A DNA stretch of 21,136 nt from Flavobacteriales bacterium (GTDB lineage Bacteria > Bacteroidota > Bacteroidia > Flavobacteriales > Flavobacteriaceae). This document shows positions 1-6,472 of this stretch, piece after piece. The first letter of the stretch is position 1; each line of letters begins with the position of its first letter. The notes under the pieces are model-generated. The model worked only from the letters and a program-made list of their open reading frames with translations. It had not been told where the DNA came from and ran no database searches. The position numbers and the translations under genes are program-made. The stretch is taken from NCBI GenBank assembly GCA_002737105.1, contig NSHO01000010.1, positions 1 to 21,136 on the forward strand, read 5' to 3'.

Positions 1-452
1 TCATATTTCATTTCTTCAAAGTACTTCATTTTAAAAACCAATTGTTGTTTTTCTGGAAGTGTAGCTATGGCTTTTTGGAGTTTTATTTGTATTTCATTTC
101 CCTCAAAATACACATCGGATTCTAAGTTCATTATCGCTTTTTGTTGCAATTCTACATTAGAAATTCCTTGTTTTTTGGCTCTTTGCTCAATAAAAGTAAA
201 CGATTCGTTTGTTGCAATCCTATACATCCAAGAATATAATTTGCTTTCTCCTTTAAATTTTCCAATATTCGAAAACACTTTTATAAATGTATTTTGAAGC
301 ACGTCGTCAGCATCATCATGGTTTAAGACAATATTTCTAATATGAAAATACAAAGGTTTTTGATAGCGTTGCACCAATTCTTTAAACGCTGTATTCTGCG
401 TTTTAGAATTTATGAGCGTTTCTATAAATATTTTTTCTTCTTGCAAAATCAA
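1..452 (-). CDS. ECF-type RNA polymerase sigma-70 factor (C-terminus cut by window edge)
   Basis: Reading the minus strand from about 452 gives an ECF sigma factor, which would direct RNA polymerase to a specific promoter set. Region 2 is clear: a DDADDVLQNTFIKVF stretch (core binding) followed by KLYSWMYRIATNES (-10 recognition). After a linker, the start of region 4 is seen as LQKAIATLPEKQQLVF and then KMKYFEEMKYE, where the window ends. Roughly the last 30-40 residues (the region 4 helix-turn-helix) are outside. No ATG fits the N-terminus. A stop codon lies just before two successive TTG codons (453-455 and 450-452), so a TTG start is likely; I chose the second, giving MILQEEK, but the first is equally possible. 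Its gene is divergent from the HAD phosphatase. No anti-sigma gene is visible in the window. Family assignment is firm; the regulon is unknown. Confidence 0.9.
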   Translation of the reverse strand, partial: MILQEEKIFIETLINSKTQNTAFKELVQRYQKPLYFHIRNIVLNHDDADDVLQNTFIKVFSNIGKFKGESKLYSWMYRIATNESFTFIEQRAKKQGISNVELQQKAIMNLESDVYFEGNEIQIKLQKAIATLPEKQQLVFKMKYFEEMKY

Positions 453-472
453 CAATTAGTTATTATTTGGAC

Positions 473-480
473 TAAAGTTA
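473..480 (-). promoter_or_regulatory. Possible -7 box for the sigma factor gene
   Basis: On the minus strand TAACTTTA matches the Bacteroidota -7 consensus TAnnTTTG at all but the last base. It lies about 18-20 bases before the proposed TTG start. No -33 TTG is seen at the right distance, so this is weak. Confidence 0.3.
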
Positions 481-511
481 TGTAAAAAGGTTTAATTGTC
501 ATTTATTTTTT

Positions 512-519
512 TAATTTCG
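512..519 (+). promoter_or_regulatory. Probable -7 box for the HAD phosphatase gene
   Basis: TAATTTCG fits TAnnTTTG with one mismatch and sits 15 bases before the ATG at 535. A TTG at 495-497 is only 14 bases upstream, shorter than usual spacing. The position favours 535 over the ATG at 496 as the start, because 496 would lie upstream of the likely transcription start. Confidence 0.45.
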
Positions 520-534
520 CAAGAAAATAATACG

Positions 535-1185
535 ATGTTACAAACTGTGATTTTTGACATGGATGGCGTAATTGTTGATACAGAACCTGTACATAATTAT
601 GCTTATTACCAACATTTTAAACAATTAGAAATAGCAGTTTCTGCAGAAATGTTTGCCACTTTTACAGGGAATTCAACTAAAAATGTTTTTGAAAAAATTA
701 AAGATCATTTTGGAATAGAGGATGATATTGATAATTTAGTCGAAAAAAAAAGAAGTTTATTTAATGCTGCTTTTGATACTAAAGAAGATTTATTTTTACT
801 TGATGGCGTAGCCGATTTAATAAGGCAATTACACAAAAATGGCATTCAATTAATTTTAGCATCTTCGTCATCAAAAGTAACTATAAGTCGTGTTTTTAAT
901 CGTTTTAATTTACATCCTTTTTTTTCTCATATTGTTTCTGGTGAAGATTTTCCGCAATCTAAACCCAATCCAGCTATTTTTTTAGAAGCGGTTAGACTTT
1001 CAAATTCAAAAAAAGAAAATTGCATTGTAATAGAAGATAGCACCAACGGGATTAAAGCCGCACATGCAGCAGGAATTTTTTGTGTAGGTTATAGAAGTGT
1101 AAATTCCAAAAAACAAGATTATAGCTTAGCGAATGTTGTTATTGATAAATTTGAAGAGTTAGATTTTAAAACAATTTTAAAATAA
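535..1185 (+). CDS. HAD-family phosphatase, beta-phosphoglucomutase-like
   Basis: A 216-residue HAD hydrolase of the subfamily that includes beta-phosphoglucomutase and small-molecule phosphatases. Motif I is FDMDGVIVDTEP near the N-terminus, with the nucleophile Asp8 and acid/base Asp10. An alpha-helical cap follows at about residues 15-90. Motif II is the LASSSSK segment, with the motif III lysine in SKPNP, and motif IV is VIEDSTNGIKAA, which binds magnesium. A longer frame opens at 496, but the added 13 residues are not family-like and precede the probable -7 box, so 535 is preferred. The substrate cannot be read from the sequence; sugar phosphates are the usual targets. The gene ends one base from the stop codon of the convergent photolyase gene. 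Confidence 0.88.
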   Translation: MLQTVIFDMDGVIVDTEPVHNYAYYQHFKQLEIAVSAEMFATFTGNSTKNVFEKIKDHFGIEDDIDNLVEKKRSLFNAAFDTKEDLFLLDGVADLIRQLHKNGIQLILASSSSKVTISRVFNRFNLHPFFSHIVSGEDFPQSKPNPAIFLEAVRLSNSKKENCIVIEDSTNGIKAAHAAGIFCVGYRSVNSKKQDYSLANVVIDKFEELDFKTILK

Positions 1186-1186
1186 A

Positions 1187-2476
1187 TTACCCAACAGCTT
1201 CTTTATAAATTCGCAAACATTTTTCTCTTGCTTCTTTATGATCAACAATAGGATTTGGGTAATGAAGCGTTTCCAATTCTGGCACCCATTTTTTAATGTA
1301 TTTTAATTCTTTATCGAATTTTTTTATTTGTTCTGTCGGATTAAATATTCTAAAATATGGCGCTGCATCAACACCAGAACCAGCAGCCCATTGCCAATTA
1401 CCAATATTACTAGCTTGTTCGTAATCTAATAATTTAGATGCAAAATAGGTTTCACCCCAACGCCAATCAATTAATAAATGTTTGCATAAAAAACTAGCCA
1501 CAACCATTCGCACCCGATTGTGCATGTGTCCTGTAGTATTTAATTCTCTCATACCAGCATCTACCATAGGATAGCCCGTTTTTCCATCGCACCATTTTTT
1601 AAATAGATTTTCGTCATTTACCCATTTTATTTCATCGTATTTGGGTTTGAAACTTTTGGTTTGGGTATGAGGAAAATGCCATAAAATTTGCATAAAAAAT
1701 TCGCGCCAAATTAGTTCTTTTAAAAAAGTCTCGTTTTCAAATTTTAAAGCGTGTTGTACAAGTTTACGGATACTGATAGTTCCAAATCGTATATGAATTC
1801 CTACTAATGAAGTTCCGTTTTTTAAAGCTGGGAAGTTTCTTGTAGCTTCGTATTCAGAAATCAATTTTTCAGAAATTGTATAATTAGGAAGTGTGATTGT
1901 TGATGTTTCAAATCCTATATCTTGTAAGGACAAAAAAGGATAATCATGCTTAAAGATATTTTTTAGTAACGTTTCGGAAGGATAATTTACAAGTTGAGTT
2001 GCTTTTAATTTTGCTTTCCACTTATTTGAAAACGGAGTATACACTACATAAGGCAAACCATCATCTTTAGTAATTTCTGATTTTTCAAAAATTACTTGAT
2101 CTTTGCAGGTTTTAAATTCAATTTTATTTTCTTTGAATAATTCATTTAAAGCAACATCTCTTTTTCGAGCATAGGGTTCATAATCATGATTGGTATAAAC
2201 TTTAGCAATTTTATTTTCTAAAATGAGTTTTTTTAATATTTCAATTGGTTTTCCATGAAAAACTGCTAGAGACTTGTTTATTTTTATAAGCTCTAAATTT
2301 ATTTTTTCAAGTTGATTATGTATAAAAGTTACGCGCGCATCATTTTTTTCTAAATGTTGCAAAATGTTTTCGTCAAAAATAAAAATTGGCAACACATTGT
2401 CATTGCCTTGTAATGCATGAAACAATGCGGTATTATCTTCTAAACGTAAATCTCGTCTAAACCAAAAAATTGTCAT
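1187..2476 (-). CDS. phr: Deoxyribodipyrimidine photolyase (class I cryptochrome/photolyase family)
   Basis: A 429-residue flavoprotein predicted to repair UV-made cyclobutane pyrimidine dimers in DNA using blue light. It opens with the Rossmann-like antenna domain signature FWFRRDLRLEDNTAL. The C-terminal half is the FAD-binding helical domain: WREFFMQILWHFP, then GYPMVDAGMRELNTTGHMHNR, then WRWGETYFASKLLDYE, and then GNWQWAAGSGVDAAPYF, the FAD/lesion pocket of CPD photolyases. Length and motifs fit bacterial class I photolyase rather than DASH cryptochrome, though a sensory cryptochrome role cannot be excluded from sequence alone. The frame extends upstream to 2503, but those codons lie inside the previous gene. 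The ATG at 2474-2476 begins one base after the stop of the SRPBCC gene, so the two are almost certainly co-transcribed. Confidence 0.93.
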   Translation of the reverse strand: MTIFWFRRDLRLEDNTALFHALQGNDNVLPIFIFDENILQHLEKNDARVTFIHNQLEKINLELIKINKSLAVFHGKPIEILKKLILENKIAKVYTNHDYEPYARKRDVALNELFKENKIEFKTCKDQVIFEKSEITKDDGLPYVVYTPFSNKWKAKLKATQLVNYPSETLLKNIFKHDYPFLSLQDIGFETSTITLPNYTISEKLISEYEATRNFPALKNGTSLVGIHIRFGTISIRKLVQHALKFENETFLKELIWREFFMQILWHFPHTQTKSFKPKYDEIKWVNDENLFKKWCDGKTGYPMVDAGMRELNTTGHMHNRVRMVVASFLCKHLLIDWRWGETYFASKLLDYEQASNIGNWQWAAGSGVDAAPYFRIFNPTEQIKKFDKELKYIKKWVPELETLHYPNPIVDHKEAREKCLRIYKEAVG

Positions 2477-2477
2477 A

Positions 2478-2942
2478 TTATTTAAATTCTCCAAAAAGTT
2501 CAATTAATTTTTTTCTTCTATGTTCAAATATTTCATCTAATTTAGGTTTCACGATAAACGGGTGTACCAATTGACCTAAAATTCCCATTGGAACTTTATA
2601 ATCAATTATATCTTCCATTTCTACGCCACCAGGAATTTCTTTAATGAAATGTTTATGATGCCATAATGCGTAGGGTCCAAATCGTTGTTCATCAACAAAA
2701 TATTCTCCTTCTACTACATGTGTAATTTCTGTAACCCATTTGGATTTAATTCCTAACAAAGGTGTAACGATATATTGAATAATTTGTCCTGCAAACATAG
2801 GTCTGTCAGCACCGCTCAATATATCAAAGCTCATATATTCGGGGGTTATCGTTTTTAAATTTTTTGGACTCGATAAAAATTCCCAAGCTTCTTTTTTAGA
2901 AATTGGCAAATTTTGTTTTGATTCTAATCTGTATATTTTCAT
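2478..2942 (-). CDS. SRPBCC-family ligand-binding protein
   Basis: A 154-residue protein of the START/Bet v1-like SRPBCC superfamily, which forms a cavity for hydrophobic ligands. The opening LPISKKEAWEFLSSPKNLKTITPEYMSF is typical, with later strands WVTEITHVVEGEYFVDEQ and YALWHHKHF and a final amphipathic helix (PKLDEIFEHRRKKLIELF). No signal peptide is present, so it is cytoplasmic. It is the first gene of a two-gene unit with the photolyase. From general knowledge, SRPBCC proteins often accompany photolyase/cryptochrome genes in this phylum, so a light- or flavin-related role is plausible, but the ligand is unknown. A TAnnTTTG box lies upstream. Confidence 0.85.
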   Translation of the reverse strand: MKIYRLESKQNLPISKKEAWEFLSSPKNLKTITPEYMSFDILSGADRPMFAGQIIQYIVTPLLGIKSKWVTEITHVVEGEYFVDEQRFGPYALWHHKHFIKEIPGGVEMEDIIDYKVPMGILGQLVHPFIVKPKLDEIFEHRRKKLIELFGEFK

Positions 2943-2960
2943 ATTTTTTATTTATTACTG

Positions 2961-2968
2961 CAAATATA
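2961..2968 (-). promoter_or_regulatory. Promoter -7 box for SRPBCC-phr
   Basis: On the minus strand TATATTTG is a perfect TAnnTTTG, 18 bases before the ATG at 2942. A TTG at 2985-2987 lies 16 bases upstream, slightly short for a -33 box. It is divergent from the DUF2911 gene promoter. Confidence 0.6.
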
Positions 2969-3032
2969 CGTTTGTTTATGTTTACAATTAAAATAGTAAA
3001 CAAAAACTTCATTTTTAGTTTTATCATTATAT

Positions 3033-3040
3033 TAACTTTG
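3033..3040 (+). promoter_or_regulatory. Promoter -7 box for the DUF2911 gene
   Basis: TAACTTTG is a perfect TAnnTTTG, about 41 bases before the ATG at 3082. No clear -33 TTG is seen. A second imperfect box, TATTTTAG at 3059-3066, is closer to the start. Confidence 0.5.
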
Positions 3041-3081
3041 AAACACAAAATAAAATATTATTTTAGCAAAAAAAAATAGTC

Positions 3082-3924
3082 ATGAAAAAATACATCTTAT
3101 TTAGTTTATTCCTAATTTCAGGAGTTTTAAGTGCACAGATTGCTACACCGCAAGCTAGTCCAGTCTCTAAGGTCGATCAAACAGTTGGTTTGACGCAAAT
3201 TAGTATAGATTATCACAGACCAAGTGCAAAAGGAAGAGCCGTTTATGGTGAATTAGTGCCTTATGGAAAAAATTGGCGTACTGGTGCCAATGAAAATACA
3301 ACTGTTACTTTTTCACAAGATGTTACCATAAATGGAAAATCTTTAGCAAAAGGTAAGTATGCGTTATATACCACACCAAAAGCTGATTCGTGGGATATTA
3401 TATTTTATAAAGATACTGATAATTGGGGTTTACCAGAAAACTGGATGGATGAAAAGATTGCTTTAAAAACATCAGCAAAGCCAGAAAGTTTAAACAGAAT
3501 AGTAGAAACATTTACCATTTCATTTAATAATGTAACAACGGATGCCGCTAATTTAGAATTATCATGGGAAAAAACATTGGTTTCTATAAAAATTGAAGTA
3601 CCAACTCAGAAAATCGTTTTAAAATCTATTGAAGACACTATGAATGGCCCTTCAGCAAAAGACTATTACGCTAGTGCTCAATACTTTTATCAATCGAATA
3701 CAGATTTAAATAAAGCACTACTTTGGGTAAATCAAAGCATATCTTTATCAGGCGAGAAAGTGCCATTTTGGTATTACAGACTAAAATCTTTAATTCAATT
3801 TAAATTAGGTGATAAAAAAGGAGCTATTGAAACAGCAAAATTATCTTTAGCGGGCGCAACAGCAGAAAAAAATGACGATTATATTAAACAAAACAAAGAC
3901 AGTATTGAATTGTGGTCCAAATAA
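3082..3924 (+). CDS. Secreted DUF2911-domain protein with a TPR-like C-terminus
   Basis: A 280-residue exported protein. The first about 19 residues (MKKYILFSLFLISGVLSAQ) form a signal peptide with cleavage near SAQ, usual in this phylum. Residues about 25-165 match DUF2911: ISIDYHRPSAKGRAVYGELVPYG, WRTGANENTTVTFS, LAKGKYALYTTP and an IIFYKDTDNWG segment. The last about 90 residues look like helical repeats (YYASAQYFYQ, ALLWVNQSISL, FWYYRLKSLIQFKLGDKKGAIETAKL), resembling tetratricopeptide repeats. DUF2911 has no established function; a periplasmic or outer-membrane associated role is inference. The gene stands alone and ends at a strong terminator. Confidence 0.88.
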   Translation: MKKYILFSLFLISGVLSAQIATPQASPVSKVDQTVGLTQISIDYHRPSAKGRAVYGELVPYGKNWRTGANENTTVTFSQDVTINGKSLAKGKYALYTTPKADSWDIIFYKDTDNWGLPENWMDEKIALKTSAKPESLNRIVETFTISFNNVTTDAANLELSWEKTLVSIKIEVPTQKIVLKSIEDTMNGPSAKDYYASAQYFYQSNTDLNKALLWVNQSISLSGEKVPFWYYRLKSLIQFKLGDKKGAIETAKLSLAGATAEKNDDYIKQNKDSIELWSK

Positions 3925-3943
3925 ATTACAAAATAATTCTATA

Positions 3944-3974
3944 AAAAAAGCCATTCAAATTGAATGGCTTTTTT
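3944..3974. terminator. Bidirectional rho-independent terminator
   Basis: A 15-bp inverted repeat around position 3959: a run of A, then AGCCATTCAA, one central base, TTGAATGGCT, then a run of T. Each strand gives a hairpin followed by U residues, so it can end both the DUF2911 gene (stop 19 bases away) and the minus-strand cysteine desulfurase gene (stop 2 bases away). Confidence 0.92.
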
Positions 3975-3976
3975 AA

Positions 3977-5098
3977 TTATATAGATTTTAAACTTTCAAT
4001 TAATATATCAATATCTTCTTTGGTATTATAATGACTAAATGAAATTCGTAATGAAGGTTTTTTAATATCATCTGAAGATAAAAACTCAGCCAAAACATGT
4101 GATGGCTTCAAACTCCCACTTTGACAAGCGCTTCCTCTGGAAACCGCAATGCCTTTCATGTCTAAATTAAATAAAATTAGTGCTGTTTTTTCTTCTGAAA
4201 AAGGTAATAATACGTTTAAAATAGTATAAAATGTATTTTCTCCATTTATAATAATTCCCTCAAAATTAGCGTGTAGTTTTTCTATACAATATGATTTTAA
4301 TTCTGATATATATTTAGTTTCTTCAATTAATTGCTCGTTAGCTAACTCAAATGCTTTAGCTAAACCTGCGATTTGATGAACCGCTTCTGTGCCAGCTCGC
4401 AATCCTTTCTCTTGTTCACCACCATACAACATAGGTTGCATAGGTGAGTTTTTTCTTATAAAAGCAAAACCTACTCCTTTAGGTCCGTGAAATTTATGAG
4501 CGCTTGCCACTAAAAAATCTAAAGGTGTATTTTGTAAATCGATAGCAACTTTACCAATAGATTGTACAGTATCGGAATGAAAAATAGCATTGTATTTTTG
4601 ACAAATCGAAGCAACTGTATCTAAATTTAATTGTGTTCCAATTTCGTTATTAACATGCATTAAGGTAACTAAAGTAGGGATTTTATCATCTAATTTTCTT
4701 TCGAAATCAAATAAATCTATATTTCCGTTTTGTAAAACAGAAATATATTCCACTTCAAAACCATATTCTTTTTGTAAATTTAAAACGGTATATAATGTGG
4801 CGTGATGTTCAATTCTACTAGTAATAATTTTTTTTACTCCATTATTTTTCACCATTTCTCGTAAAATCCAATTAGTTCCTTCTGTAGCACTTGAAGTAAA
4901 AATGATTTCTTGAGCAGAACAGTTTAAATATTTTGCAATTGTTTTTCTTGATGTTTCTACGATTGATTTTGAACTTCTTCCAAAACTATGCGTAGAAGAT
5001 GGATTTCCAAAATCATTTTGTAAAACAGCTACCATAGTTTGAATCACTTCTTCCCGTAAAGGCGTTGTAGCTGCATTATCTAAATATATTTTTTTCAT
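3977..5098 (-). CDS. Cysteine desulfurase (NifS/IscS family, PLP-dependent)
   Basis: A 373-residue fold-type I aminotransferase-like enzyme that converts cysteine to alanine and holds the sulfur as a persulfide for iron-sulfur clusters, tRNA thiolation or related uses. It opens with IYLDNAATTPL. The PLP lysine is Lys202 in SAHKFHGPKG, Asp176 in FHSDTVQS contacts the cofactor ring, and the persulfide-forming Cys325 lies in SRGSACQSGSL. The close match to IscS/NifS (SGSAC) points away from the SufS group. No iscU, suf or thiI gene is beside it, so the acceptor is unknown. It lies 4 bases after the Smr-protein gene and is probably co-transcribed with it. A minus-strand terminator follows directly. 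Confidence 0.93.
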   Translation of the reverse strand: MKKIYLDNAATTPLREEVIQTMVAVLQNDFGNPSSTHSFGRSSKSIVETSRKTIAKYLNCSAQEIIFTSSATEGTNWILREMVKNNGVKKIITSRIEHHATLYTVLNLQKEYGFEVEYISVLQNGNIDLFDFERKLDDKIPTLVTLMHVNNEIGTQLNLDTVASICQKYNAIFHSDTVQSIGKVAIDLQNTPLDFLVASAHKFHGPKGVGFAFIRKNSPMQPMLYGGEQEKGLRAGTEAVHQIAGLAKAFELANEQLIEETKYISELKSYCIEKLHANFEGIIINGENTFYTILNVLLPFSEEKTALILFNLDMKGIAVSRGSACQSGSLKPSHVLAEFLSSDDIKKPSLRISFSHYNTKEDIDILIESLKSI

Positions 5099-5102
5099 TA
5101 AA

Positions 5103-5657
5103 TTAATTTTGCTTAATATAAATTTCCATAGCTCCTAATCCGTATTTTCCATAATTGGCCTCTTGGATTACTATGTTTTCATATCGTTTTAATAAATATT
5201 CTAACTCACTTTTTAAAACCCCGTCACCAACTCCATGTATTAATACGACTCGATTATAACGCTTTGAAATAGCAAAATCCATAGCGCGTTTGGCTTCTTC
5301 AAGTTGAATATTTAATTTATCGAAGTTAGTTAAATTTTGGTTTTTTCCCGTAATTATTTTTTCTAAATGCAAATCTACTTCAAAAACCATTGGTTCTTTT
5401 TTGCTCAATTTGGTTAAAATTGAACCAGGTTTTTTTGGAATTTCTTTTTCTGCTAATACTTTAGAGAGATTACCCTCGAAATTAATTTTTGGCGCATCAC
5501 TTGCAATTCTAATAACTTCTTTTTGGTTGTACGTCAATTCGAAACCATCTTTAGTTTCAATGACAATTGAGTTATCCGATTGAATTCTTAGTATTATACC
5601 TTCAATATTATCATCTAAAACCTGAACAACATCACCAATTTTCATTGCACTTTCCAT
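5103..5657 (-). CDS. Solo Smr-domain protein (DUF2027/Smr type)
   Basis: A 184-residue protein. Residues about 5-60 form a small beta-rich N-terminal domain (MKIGDVVQVLDDNIEGIIL onward) like the DUF2027 region of Bacteroidota Smr proteins. After a lysine-rich linker, residues about 90-184 are an Smr domain: VDLHLEKI in place of the usual DLHG, a long helix EEAKRAMDFAISK, then VVLIHGVGDGVLKSEL, the HGxGxG loop, and GAMEIYIK at the end. Smr domains at the C-terminus of MutS2 are nucleases or RNA/DNA-binding modules; here there is no MutS part. The ATG at 5657 fits the -7 box; a second Met at residue 5 (5645) is the alternative. It precedes the desulfurase gene in a two-gene unit. Confidence 0.83.
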   Translation of the reverse strand: MESAMKIGDVVQVLDDNIEGIILRIQSDNSIVIETKDGFELTYNQKEVIRIASDAPKINFEGNLSKVLAEKEIPKKPGSILTKLSKKEPMVFEVDLHLEKIITGKNQNLTNFDKLNIQLEEAKRAMDFAISKRYNRVVLIHGVGDGVLKSELEYLLKRYENIVIQEANYGKYGLGAMEIYIKQN

Positions 5658-5674
5658 AAAATATTATATTTTTA

Positions 5675-5682
5675 CAAAAGTA
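5675..5682 (-). promoter_or_regulatory. Promoter -7 box for the Smr-desulfurase unit
   Basis: On the minus strand TACTTTTG matches TAnnTTTG perfectly, 17 bases before the ATG at 5657. No -33 TTG was found. The 53-base gap to trpG/pabA holds both divergent promoters; on the plus strand TAACTTTA at 5689-5696 is a one-mismatch candidate for the other gene. Confidence 0.55.
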
Positions 5683-5710
5683 AAATAATAACTTTAAAAA
5701 ACATTTAAAT

Positions 5711-6274
5711 TTGAAAATAGTTGTCATAGATAATTACGATAGTTTTACCTACAATTTAGTCCACTATTTAGAAGATTTAGGAGCAATCGTTACTGTTTTC
5801 AGAAATGATGAATTTGAATTAAAAGAATTAGAGGTTTTTGATAAAATAGTTTTGTCGCCAGGACCAGGAATTCCTGATGAAGCCGGATTATTAAAAGAAG
5901 TTATAAAAACCTATGCCGAAACCAAAAGTATTTTAGGAATTTGTTTGGGTATGCAGGCCATTGGTGAAGTATTTGGCGGCACATTAATCAATTTAGAAAA
6001 GGTATATCATGGTGTAGCTTCAAAAATTACGGTTATTGAAAATGATACTATTTTTAATAATTTACCAAATGAAATTGAAGTAGGTCGTTATCATTCTTGG
6101 GTGATTTCAAATGACAATTTTCCGCAAAATTTAATTATTACTTCTGTTGACGAAAACAAAAATATTATGTCAATAAAACATAGTGTTTATGATGTTCGAG
6201 GGGTTCAATTTCATCCAGAAAGTATTCTTACACCTGAAGGAAAAAAAATACTAGAGAATTGGATTATAAATTAA
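5711..6274 (+). CDS. Anthranilate / aminodeoxychorismate synthase glutamine amidotransferase subunit
   Basis: A 187-residue class I glutamine amidotransferase, the component II that feeds ammonia to chorismate for tryptophan (TrpG) or folate (PabA). Catalytic Cys78 is in GICLGMQAIGE, and His168 and Glu170 in VQFHPES complete the triad. The opening VVIDNYDSFTYNLVHYL and LSPGPGIPDEAG are diagnostic. The start codon is TTG: the frame reads TTG AAA ATA GTT GTC and no ATG lies upstream in a sensible place. No trpE or pabB is beside it, so the two roles cannot be separated here; standalone copies often act as PabA or serve both enzymes. Confidence 0.92.
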   Translation: MKIVVIDNYDSFTYNLVHYLEDLGAIVTVFRNDEFELKELEVFDKIVLSPGPGIPDEAGLLKEVIKTYAETKSILGICLGMQAIGEVFGGTLINLEKVYHGVASKITVIENDTIFNNLPNEIEVGRYHSWVISNDNFPQNLIITSVDENKNIMSIKHSVYDVRGVQFHPESILTPEGKKILENWIIN

Positions 6275-6472
6275 ACTTTTATTTTATGTTTTTTTAAAAA
6301 TTTTTAAATTAAAGATTTGATAACGATTTATATTAATACGATAGCTGTTTTTTATAAATAATTAATGATTTATAAAGATTTATTCTCTGAAATTTACTAT
6401 TTAATAATTTTTGAATAATGATATTTTAAACTTACAGATTGATATTTGTAAGTATTTTAAAACTTAAATATC
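6275..6472. other. 198-base AT-rich gap with repeats before the T9SS gene
   Basis: No gene is seen. The last 50 bases hold two near-identical direct repeats, TATTTTAAACTTA at 6422-6434 and TATTTTAAAACTTA at 6453-6466 (31 bases apart). Between them is an inverted repeat, ACTTACA at 6430-6436 with TGTAAGT at 6447-6453. A near-consensus -7 box, GATATTTG at 6441-6448, lies inside. No clear terminator hairpin follows the upstream gene. Confidence 0.5.

Noticed and set aside
67..297. A 76-residue plus-strand frame at the left edge
   Set aside because: It is the antisense shadow of the sigma factor gene, whose minus-strand product is clearly recognisable.
496..534. Longer start for the HAD phosphatase
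   Set aside because: It lies upstream of the likely -7 box, and the extra residues are not part of the family.
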